Below, one piece after another: positions 33,682 through 39,660 of a DNA stretch of 39,660 bases. The position numbers were made by a program, and so were the translations under genes. This DNA comes from SAR86 cluster bacterium (GTDB lineage Bacteria > Pseudomonadota > Gammaproteobacteria > Magnimaribacterales > AG-339-G14). The stretch covers positions 1 through 39,660 of the forward strand of contig JAOIOC010000008.1 in the NCBI GenBank assembly GCA_028140145.1, read 5' to 3'. How positions within the stretch are numbered: the first letter of the stretch is position 1; each line of letters opens with the position of its first letter. Under the pieces are notes generated by a model, which did not search any database, was not told the DNA's origin, and saw nothing but the letters and a program-made list of their open reading frames with translations.

Positions 33682-34343
33682 CGTTTACCAAATATCGATT
33701 CTCCAACTCTGATCATGGTTGATCCGTGCTTAATGCCAAACTCAAAGTCTTGTGAGGTCCCCAATGAAAGTTCATTGGCAGGAGAATAATAATTTTTGAG
33801 TTGATCGCTAAGCTTATTCATTTTCTCATATTCTTTTTCATTAATCTTTCCATCTATTGGAGGTGAAGGAAGCGCCATCAAACCTTTAAGTTCTAAGCAT
33901 TTCGATTCAATAACAATCTCCGCCAGTGGCATCAGGTCGCTTTCACTTATGCCCGACTTACTCTTTTCTTCACTGACATTAACCTGAATTAAAACTTTGA
34001 GATTTTGACCAGCAGTATCCAGTGCATTAACTATTTTTGCCCTATCAATTGTATGCACCCAAGAAAAATATTGAGCTATTTGCGAACTTTTTTTTGATTG
34101 AATGTTGCCAATGAAATGCCAATCTATTTCTTTTGAATTAATGGATGAAATCTTTTCAACCGATTCTTGCAGATAATTTTCTCCAAAGTTAGTTAACCCA
34201 CAATGATGAGCTGCTGCGATTAAATCAGTGCTTTTCTTTTTTGAAACCGCAATTAACTTTATCTCTTCTAAAGATCTGCCCGCTTGAGCTGCAGCAGATT
34301 TTATTTTGTCGTTAATTTTTGCAATATTGTCTGAAATATCCAT
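33678..34343 (-). CDS. yggS: YggS/PROSC family pyridoxal-phosphate homeostasis protein
   Basis: A 221-residue TIM-barrel protein that binds PLP without known catalysis. The PLP Lys is in LIAVSKKKS; NFGENYLQES, WHFIGNIQSKK, LIQVNVSEEKSKSGI, LKGLMALPSP and LGTSQDFEFGIKHGSTMIRVG are the family blocks in order. It buffers PLP and affects amino-acid pools. It lies between argS (1 base overlap) and proC (4 base overlap); proximity to proC is widespread in bacteria. Confidence 0.96.
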   Translation of the reverse strand: MDISDNIAKINDKIKSAAAQAGRSLEEIKLIAVSKKKSTDLIAAAHHCGLTNFGENYLQESVEKISSINSKEIDWHFIGNIQSKKSSQIAQYFSWVHTIDRAKIVNALDTAGQNLKVLIQVNVSEEKSKSGISESDLMPLAEIVIESKCLELKGLMALPSPPIDGKINEKEYEKMNKLSDQLKNYYSPANELSLGTSQDFEFGIKHGSTMIRVGESIFGKR

Positions 34344-36055
34344 TACATTTTTTCAGGTGCAACTATCCCTAAAATACCTAATCCATCATTAATCACTGCT
34401 TTTGTTGCCAAAGAAACAGCAATCCTTGCATTTCTTGAATTATCATCTTTATCCAAGATTGGGTGAGAGTTGTAAAACGAATGAAAGATAGCCGCCAAGT
34501 CTCTAAGGTAAAAACATAATGAATGGATTTCTCTTTTATCAAAACATCGCTCAAGAGTTTGCTGGTAACTGTTAATTTGTGAAACAAGTTCATTCTCTTT
34601 ATCAGAAGATAAAGATGATAGGGCTCTAAAACCTTCTGAATTGGAATAATTAAAACCCCTTTCTGGCAACTCTTTCATCAAGCTGCAGATTCGGGCATGA
34701 GCATATTGAATATAGTAAACAGGATTATCTTTATTTTTCTTTTTAGCAAGCTCAATATCAAACTCAAGCGTTTGATCTGATCTTCTTTCTAAAAAGAAAT
34801 ACCTTACAGCATCTACACCCACCTCATCGATAAGTTTCCTTAAGGTCACAAACTCACCTGATCTTGTAGACATAGCAACTTTATTTTTTCCTCTTATTAA
34901 AGAAACAAATTGTATAAAAATTGTTTTAAGTTTCTTGCTGTCGTAGCCGAGACCATTTAATGATGCATTTATTCTGGGTAGATAGCCATGATGGTCTGAC
35001 CCCCATAGATTTATCATTTCATCAAATTTTCTATCAAATTTATTTTTATGATAAACCAGATCAGAAGCAAAATATGTTGGTGCTTCATTCTCTCTAATTA
35101 AAACCCTATCTTTTTCATCTCCAAAATCCGTTGATTTATACCAAATAGCTCCATCTTTATTGTAACTAAGATCTTTTTTACTCAGAAAATTGAGAGTCTT
35201 ATGAAATTCTGATTTTTTTGAGTCTTTAAAAAGACTTGATTCAAAAAAGAAATCATCATGGAACGTATTGAATTCCTTTAGGTCTGTCTTGATGCCATCT
35301 AAAATATTTGTGAGAGCGAATTTTCCTAACTCTTCAAAATCAGATAACTCTTTTTTTGCCAAAATGAGCCAATCATCAAAATTTGTTGGTAGTTTTTTTG
35401 GAAGAGTGAATTCGTATTTATTTTTTTTATCTTTTTTCAGATCACTTGCAAGAGTTTTCAAATAGTCCCCTTGATAGCACTCTTTAGGTAATTTTATTCT
35501 ATCTCCGCCGAGAGATAGATAATTCAGCAAAAGACTCAGGCCGAGAGTCTCTATCTGCAATCCCTGATCGTTTACGTAATATTCTTGTGTAACTTCACTT
35601 CCTGCTTTAGATAAAAGGTTTGCTAAAGCTGAACCCAATGCAGCTCCTCTTCCGTGTCCAATATGAATGGGCCCAGTTGGATTGCTTGAAACATATTCAA
35701 TTAATATTTTCTGTTTAGTTTTGCCTTTAATTAAGAAGGGCTCCTCTTGTTCTAAACATTCTTGAATAAAAATATATTTTTGCTCGGAGGTTAAATAAAA
35801 ATTTAAGAATCCTGCTCCTGCAATCTCAATTTTGGTTATCCAGTCATTTTTTGTAAGGTTCGTGATTAATTTTTCAGCTATCTGTCGAGGATTATCTTCA
35901 GAATTAGCAGCAAGTTTCATGCAAATATTAGAAGTCCAATCTCCAAACTCCAGATTTTTGGGTTCGAAAACCTCAATTTGGGATGCCTTTGTGACTCCTT
36001 TAAGATTTGATGACTTTATTTCTTCATAAAGAAGGTTTTGAATATCTTCTTTCAA
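34343..36055 (-). CDS. argS: Arginyl-tRNA synthetase
   Basis: A 570-residue class I synthetase. The N-terminal Add-1 domain has LEFGDWTSNICMKLA; the HIGH motif is NPTGPIHIGHGRGAALG; the ArgRS-specific ENEAPTYFASDLVYHKNKF and NLWGSDHHGYLPR follow; the KMSKS position is occupied by KVAMSTRSGEFVTL, normal in many ArgRS; the anticodon-binding domain has YIQYAHARICSLM and an end close to LGILGIVAPEKM. The start is a TTG overlapping the TGA of efp, so expression is coupled to EF-P. Composition is very AT-rich (poly-Lys stretches KKDKKNK). Nothing suggests loss of activity. Confidence 0.97.
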   Translation of the reverse strand: MKEDIQNLLYEEIKSSNLKGVTKASQIEVFEPKNLEFGDWTSNICMKLAANSEDNPRQIAEKLITNLTKNDWITKIEIAGAGFLNFYLTSEQKYIFIQECLEQEEPFLIKGKTKQKILIEYVSSNPTGPIHIGHGRGAALGSALANLLSKAGSEVTQEYYVNDQGLQIETLGLSLLLNYLSLGGDRIKLPKECYQGDYLKTLASDLKKDKKNKYEFTLPKKLPTNFDDWLILAKKELSDFEELGKFALTNILDGIKTDLKEFNTFHDDFFFESSLFKDSKKSEFHKTLNFLSKKDLSYNKDGAIWYKSTDFGDEKDRVLIRENEAPTYFASDLVYHKNKFDRKFDEMINLWGSDHHGYLPRINASLNGLGYDSKKLKTIFIQFVSLIRGKNKVAMSTRSGEFVTLRKLIDEVGVDAVRYFFLERRSDQTLEFDIELAKKKNKDNPVYYIQYAHARICSLMKELPERGFNYSNSEGFRALSSLSSDKENELVSQINSYQQTLERCFDKREIHSLCFYLRDLAAIFHSFYNSHPILDKDDNSRNARIAVSLATKAVINDGLGILGIVAPEKM

Positions 36056-36621
36056 TCTTTCGCTCTACTTTGATATTCGCCAGTTCTGGTATCAATTTTA
36101 AGGATATCTCCAATCTCAATAAATAACGGGACTTTTACTTCAACACCATTTTTAAGGATGGCTGGTTTCGTTGCTCCTGTAGCAGTATCTCCTTTAAATC
36201 CAGGCTCAGTTTCAGTTACTTCCATTTCAACAAACGTATCGAGCTCAACAGATAAAGGCGAACCTTCAAATAATAAGACTTCATAAGACTCACCTTCTTC
36301 CATCCATTGAATTGAGTCGCCAAGATCACCTTTAGAGAAAGTTTCTTGATCGAAACTATTATTATTCATCATTACAACTTCTTCGCCGCTTTCGTACAAA
36401 AATTGCATGGGTATATTCTCAAGATCAGCCTTTTCAAGCGACTCCCCGGTTTTGTATGTTTTTTCCCATACTCTATTGGATTTTAAATTTTTGAATTTCA
36501 CACGCATTACTGCTTGCCCTTTGCCGGGTTTATGGAATTCATGTTCTAGAATCTCGCAAGGATCCCCTTCAACAATAAGTTTTAATCCATTTTTGAACTC
36601 ATTCGTACTGATCGAAGCCAT
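36052..36621 (-). CDS. efp: Translation elongation factor P
   Basis: A 189-residue three-domain protein (KOW-like, then two OB folds), the usual length. The modification loop is HKPGKGQA with Lys at position 34, the residue beta-lysylated by EpmA in the E. coli-type pathway (Arg in the EarP type). The end GDILKIDTRTGEYQSRA is the family C-terminus. EF-P relieves ribosome stalling at polyproline. It leads the operon that also carries argS and proC. The promoter must lie in the roughly 190 bases shared with the divergent DUF3450 gene. Confidence 0.97.
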   Translation of the reverse strand: MASISTNEFKNGLKLIVEGDPCEILEHEFHKPGKGQAVMRVKFKNLKSNRVWEKTYKTGESLEKADLENIPMQFLYESGEEVVMMNNNSFDQETFSKGDLGDSIQWMEEGESYEVLLFEGSPLSVELDTFVEMEVTETEPGFKGDTATGATKPAILKNGVEVKVPLFIEIGDILKIDTRTGEYQSRAKD

Positions 36622-36760
36622 AGTGAATTTTACATTAGAGTGACAAATAATTTCATAGATAGATGTTGATTTTTTAATTGAATTCCAATAAAAGAAAAAC
36701 TAATAAGTTTGTTGCTTTGATAAGTTATTCTTACTAAAGTAGATAACGAAAAAAATCCGC

Positions 36761-36792
36761 CCAGCAAAAATTTAATTATTAATTTTTGTTGG
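36761..36792 (+). promoter_or_regulatory. Long hairpin in the leader of the TonB-system operon
   Basis: CCAGCAAAAATT (36761-36772) pairs with AATTTTTGTTGG (36781-36792), one pair being G-U, around an 8-base loop. It ends 20 bases before the DUF3450 ATG; AGGGAG (ribosome-binding site) follows it. The stem is long but AT-rich; CTTTCTT follows without a T run. It could be an attenuator, mRNA stabiliser or a regulator-binding palindrome. The rest of the 36622-36812 gap is AT-rich with no gene; only weak promoter-like boxes (TTGCTT at 36712, TAAAGT at 36735) were seen. Confidence 0.45.
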
Positions 36793-36812
36793 CTTTCTTA
36801 TAGGGAGATGAA

Positions 36813-37586
36813 ATGTTTAGTAAAACAGTTAAAAAGTTAAAAGTTACTGTCTTTATTATTGCCTTTTCTTTTTCAGGAGCACTTCTTGCACAGCTTCAAC
36901 CAGTTCTTCAAGTCAATGATGAAAGAACGGAAAGAGCTGCAACTTCTCAATCTGCCATCGATGGTTTTCAAGATAAAACCGATAAATTATCCGCTGAATA
37001 CAAAATAGTTAGTAAGCAAATTGAGGGGCTAAAAGTTTACAACGCACAAAAAAGAAAACAAATAAAAAGACAAGTTGAAAGAATGGAAGAAATAGAAACA
37101 ACCATGAAAGATGCATCGGTTCTTCAAAGACAAATTCCACCCTTATCAAGAAGAATGTATGAAGGTCTAAAAAGCTTCATCTCTTTGGATTTACCATTCA
37201 GACTTGGCGAAAGAGAAGAAAGATTATCATTTATTCAGAAAGCTTTAGATAACCCAACCGTTTCTCCCGCGGAGCAATTAAGACAGGTTCTTGAAGGTTA
37301 CACAGTTGAATCTGAATATGGAATGAAAATGGATACCTATAAAGACACAATCACTATTGATGGCCAAGACCGAGAAGTAAATATTCTTCGGGTCGGAAGA
37401 TTAGTTTTGGCTTATCAAACATCAGATCTTGACCAGACTGGGGTATGGAATAAAGAGACAAATACATGGGATGAATTGCCGTCTAGATATAGAAATCCTG
37501 TAAAAAATGGAATTCGTATTGCCCAAAAACTTCAAACCGTTAACATCCTAGAGATGCCAATTCCAGCAGCTGAGGTAGTCCAATGA
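36813..37586 (+). CDS. DUF3450 periplasmic coiled-coil protein of a TonB-energising cluster
   Basis: A 257-residue exported protein. The signal peptide ends near SGALLAQLQP. Residues about 45-105 form a charged coiled coil (QDKTDKLSAEY through QVERMEEIET), followed by LDLPFRLGEREERL and the C-terminal VNILRVGRLVLAYQTSD and GVWN, typical of DUF3450. In Shewanella, Vibrio and relatives this gene precedes a TtpC-like ExbB, exbB, exbD and tonB. It probably acts in the periplasm as part of that energy-transducing complex; its exact role is unknown. AGGGAG lies 5-10 bases before the ATG. Stop overlaps the next gene by 4 bases. Confidence 0.9.
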   Translation: MFSKTVKKLKVTVFIIAFSFSGALLAQLQPVLQVNDERTERAATSQSAIDGFQDKTDKLSAEYKIVSKQIEGLKVYNAQKRKQIKRQVERMEEIETTMKDASVLQRQIPPLSRRMYEGLKSFISLDLPFRLGEREERLSFIQKALDNPTVSPAEQLRQVLEGYTVESEYGMKMDTYKDTITIDGQDREVNILRVGRLVLAYQTSDLDQTGVWNKETNTWDELPSRYRNPVKNGIRIAQKLQTVNILEMPIPAAEVVQ

Positions 37587-38959
37587 AAAAACTAATATTG
37601 ATTTTTATCGTTGGGTTATTTTTAAATCCACTTTTTTCTCAAGAAGAGGATAAACCAGAATCTGCAGCGGCTACTCTTGATGAGTTATTGGAACTTGTTA
37701 AACAAGGAAGGTTTGCTGAATCAGAAGAAGCATCAGAAAGAGAAGACAGATTTAGAACTGAAAGAAACAGACAGCAAAAACTTTTAACGGATGCTAAAGC
37801 TGAAAGGGCACGTTTAGAGAGAATAGCTGAAGAATTAGAAGCTCAATTCGAAGCCAATGATGCAAAGCTTGTGGTGCTTGAAGAACAACTTAAAGAAAGA
37901 CTTGGTTCCCTATACGAAATGTTTGGACATTTGCAAAGTACGGCAAGTGACTCTTTAGCAAGGTTCGAAGAATCAATTACAGCTGCTCAATTTGGTAAAG
38001 ACAGAGAAGTATTCCTCTCTGATCTAGCTAAAAAAATGAGCGAAGGTGTTTCTTTAGCATCAATTCCAGAATTAGAAAGACTTTGGTTCGAGTTGTTAAG
38101 AGAGCTAGAAGCTTCTGGATCGGTCGAAAAATTCAACGCAACAGTTGTCGATAATAACGGAAATGCAACTGAAGAGGATGTTGTTAGGGTTGGGACCTTT
38201 AATGCCGTTGCTGAAGGTAGTTACTTAAGTTACTTAAAAACAAGAGGAGCTTATGAAGTTCTTCCAAGACAACCAGCAAGATATACCGGCGGTACATATG
38301 ATCTATTCGATGAGAGTTCTGGATTTGTGCAATTTGGTGTTGATCCAACAGGACCTCAAGGCGGTACCTTGCTTTCTAATTTAATAACACTTCCAACTTT
38401 TAGTGAAAAAATTGCTCAAGGAAGATTTGTTGGTTACTTGATTCTTGTGCTGTTAGCTATATCTGCGGCAGTATTCATATGGCGTTTTTACATTTTATAC
38501 GGTGTAAGAAGAGGAGTTAACGCCGAGGCTGCAGGAAAAGGTTCTGGAAACAATGCACTATCAAGAGTTATGAAAGTAGCTGAAGAAGCAAAAGATGCCG
38601 ATACGGAAACTTTAGAACTTAAAATGGCTGAACAAATCCTTGCAGAAAGACCGGCTATAGAAGCTTACATTTGGGTCGTTAAATTAATCGCTGCAGTTGC
38701 TCCGCTCCTAGGATTATTTGGAACAATCATTGGTATGATTAATACTTTCCAAGCAATTACCTTGTTTGGAACAGGTGATCCAAAAACTATGGCTAGTGGT
38801 ATTTCAGAAGCGCTTGTCACAACCTGGTTAGGATTAATGTGTGCTATACCATCTGTCTTCATGGCAGCTATCCTTGCTAATTATTCAAAAGGTATTTTGT
38901 CTATCATCGAAGAACAAAGTACTGGAATGGTTGCTGCAAGATCTGAAGGAAAAGCCTAG
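37583..38959 (+). CDS. TtpC-like MotA/TolQ/ExbB proton-channel family protein
   Basis: A 458-residue protein. It has a signal peptide (LILIFIVGLFLNPLFSQ), a long periplasmic coiled coil (about residues 40-130, with RTERNRQQKLLTDAKAERAR), a globular middle, then the MotA/TolQ/ExbB channel domain with three membrane helices: about 283-303 (YLILVLLAISAAVFIW), about 365-390 with AVAPLLGLFGTIIGMI, and about 405-435. This extra N-terminal part distinguishes TtpC from plain ExbB. In Vibrio, TtpC is needed for the TonB2 system to drive siderophore or haem uptake. It overlaps DUF3450 by 4 bases and precedes exbB by 9. Confidence 0.92.
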   Translation: MKKLILIFIVGLFLNPLFSQEEDKPESAAATLDELLELVKQGRFAESEEASEREDRFRTERNRQQKLLTDAKAERARLERIAEELEAQFEANDAKLVVLEEQLKERLGSLYEMFGHLQSTASDSLARFEESITAAQFGKDREVFLSDLAKKMSEGVSLASIPELERLWFELLRELEASGSVEKFNATVVDNNGNATEEDVVRVGTFNAVAEGSYLSYLKTRGAYEVLPRQPARYTGGTYDLFDESSGFVQFGVDPTGPQGGTLLSNLITLPTFSEKIAQGRFVGYLILVLLAISAAVFIWRFYILYGVRRGVNAEAAGKGSGNNALSRVMKVAEEAKDADTETLELKMAEQILAERPAIEAYIWVVKLIAAVAPLLGLFGTIIGMINTFQAITLFGTGDPKTMASGISEALVTTWLGLMCAIPSVFMAAILANYSKGILSIIEEQSTGMVAARSEGKA

Positions 38960-38968
38960 CGTTTGGAT

Positions 38969-39529
38969 ATGAGTTGGTTTTACGATCTTCAAGACCTTCT
39001 TTTCGAGTTTCTTGAAAAAGGGGGTCCTGTAGTTCTTCTAATAGGAGTCCTCATTATGGTCATGTGGATTCTCATCTTTGAGAGACTATGGTTTTTCAGA
39101 TTCTCAAAACCTCAACTTATTCAAGATGCACGAGAACAATGGGATCAGGTAAGATCTGAGAATGGCGGACCTGGAAGAAAATCTTGGGAAGGTCATATGA
39201 TAAGAAGTATGCTTATTTCTCAGGCAAGCTCATCAATCAATTCAAATATAGATCTCATAAAAGTATGCACAGCCGTTGCTCCTTTATTTGGATTATTTGG
39301 AACAATCACCGGAATGATGGAAGTTTTCCATATTCTTGCTGTCACAGGTGGTGGAGATGCCAAGGCTATGGCAGGTGGAGTAGCTAGATCTACAATACCA
39401 GCAATGGCAGGTTTATTTGCTTCCATCCCAGCCTTATTAGCTCTGAGATCTATTGATCAAGCAGCTAAAAAGAACATAGAGATTCTTACAGAAAGATTAA
39501 CTTATGATAAAAAATTTGATGTAATTTAA
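38969..39529 (+). CDS. exbB: ExbB-type proton-channel subunit
   Basis: A 186-residue MotA/TolQ/ExbB protein from the ATG at 38969 (MSWFYDLQDLLFEF); a TTG two codons earlier is possible. Three helices are visible: about 18-38 (VVLLIGVLIMVMWILIF), about 90-112 with AVAPLFGLFGTITGMMEVF, and about 133-155 (STIPAMAGLFASIPALLAL). It would form the pentameric channel that surrounds ExbD and powers TonB. It follows the TtpC-like gene and is followed by exbD after 12 bases. Confidence 0.93.
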   Translation: MSWFYDLQDLLFEFLEKGGPVVLLIGVLIMVMWILIFERLWFFRFSKPQLIQDAREQWDQVRSENGGPGRKSWEGHMIRSMLISQASSSINSNIDLIKVCTAVAPLFGLFGTITGMMEVFHILAVTGGGDAKAMAGGVARSTIPAMAGLFASIPALLALRSIDQAAKKNIEILTERLTYDKKFDVI

Positions 39530-39541
39530 AGAGGATAAATA

Positions 39542-39660
39542 ATGAGAAGAGCACCTATCAGCCAAGCGGTAGCAGAAGAAGAAGAAATAAATATTACACC
39601 TATGTTGGATGTAGTATTCATCTTGCTAATTTTCTTTATTGTCACAGCAAACTTTATCAA
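39542..39660 (+). CDS. exbD: ExbD, start only (cut by the window edge)
   Basis: The visible 39 residues begin MRRAPISQAVAEEEEINI and run into TPMLDVVFILLIFFIVTANF, the ExbD/TolR membrane helix with the essential proton-path Asp in TPMLDVVF. AGAGGA lies before the ATG at a good distance. The frame stays open to the last base. ExbD plugs the ExbB channel and passes proton-driven movement to TonB. The cytoplasmic EEEEINI stretch before the helix is typical. Confidence 0.93.
   Translation, partial: MRRAPISQAVAEEEEINITPMLDVVFILLIFFIVTANFI

Noticed and set aside
36811..37586. DUF3450 gene as a stand-alone cytoskeletal or phage coiled-coil protein.
   Set aside because: It has a signal peptide and overlaps a TtpC-like gene in the known TonB-cluster order.

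Overview
The window looks like part of the chromosome of a marine gammaproteobacterium with a compact genome. The order rpoH-thiS-thiG-trmB, facing rdgB-metW-metX-yggT-proC-yggS, is a gammaproteobacterial arrangement (I know it from Pseudomonas). The right edge carries a DUF3450/TtpC/ExbB/ExbD TonB-energising cluster of the Vibrio/Shewanella type. TRAP transport, many 1-8 base gene overlaps and interleaved stop codons at convergent gene ends also suggest a streamlined genome. I cannot name the genus. No rRNA, tRNA, CRISPR array, insertion sequence or phage gene was seen, and no gene-free stretch exceeds about 190 bases.

Layout. 1-3400: small, mostly unconnected metabolic or unknown genes (a DUF3445 haem N-demethylase-like gene cut by the window edge, DUF1330, an alpha/beta hydrolase, a DUF3764-like protein, a VOC protein, a Cys-rich mini-protein, an RRM protein). 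3400-4740: a Bax-inhibitor-1/YccA membrane protein with a small membrane partner, divergent from an EmrE-like SMR gene. 4850-17754: the centrepiece, two giant tandem paralogues (2167 and 2097 aa). Each has a Sec signal peptide, a FecR-type domain, a Glu/Ser acidic linker, seven cadherin-like repeats, a long unassigned region containing a strongly diverged domain of about 220-235 residues, and a C-terminal segment resembling transferrin-binding-protein/Slam-type beta-barrels. Both are preceded by the same palindrome, TGACA-AAA-TGTCA.

17750-25650: a PNPOx-family flavoprotein, a UvrD/Rep helicase overlapping a TakP-like TRAP binding protein, then the facing operon dctQ-dctM-M19 dipeptidase-small membrane protein, then yaaA. 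25640-30110: a dienoyl-CoA isomerase-like crotonase with a small partner, cysQ, rpoH, thiS, thiG, trmB. 36621 down to 30094 (minus strand): one tightly overlapping operon efp-argS-yggS-proC-yggT-metX-metW-rdgB linking translation, proline and methionine synthesis and nucleotide-pool cleaning. 36813-39660: DUF3450, a TtpC-like ExbB, ExbB and the start of ExbD; TonB is probably just beyond the edge.

The most interesting item is the giant surface-protein pair: conserved flanks around one fast-diverging domain, a linker of different length in each copy, patches of near identity suggesting gene conversion, and a shared candidate operator. No exporter for these proteins lies in the window.
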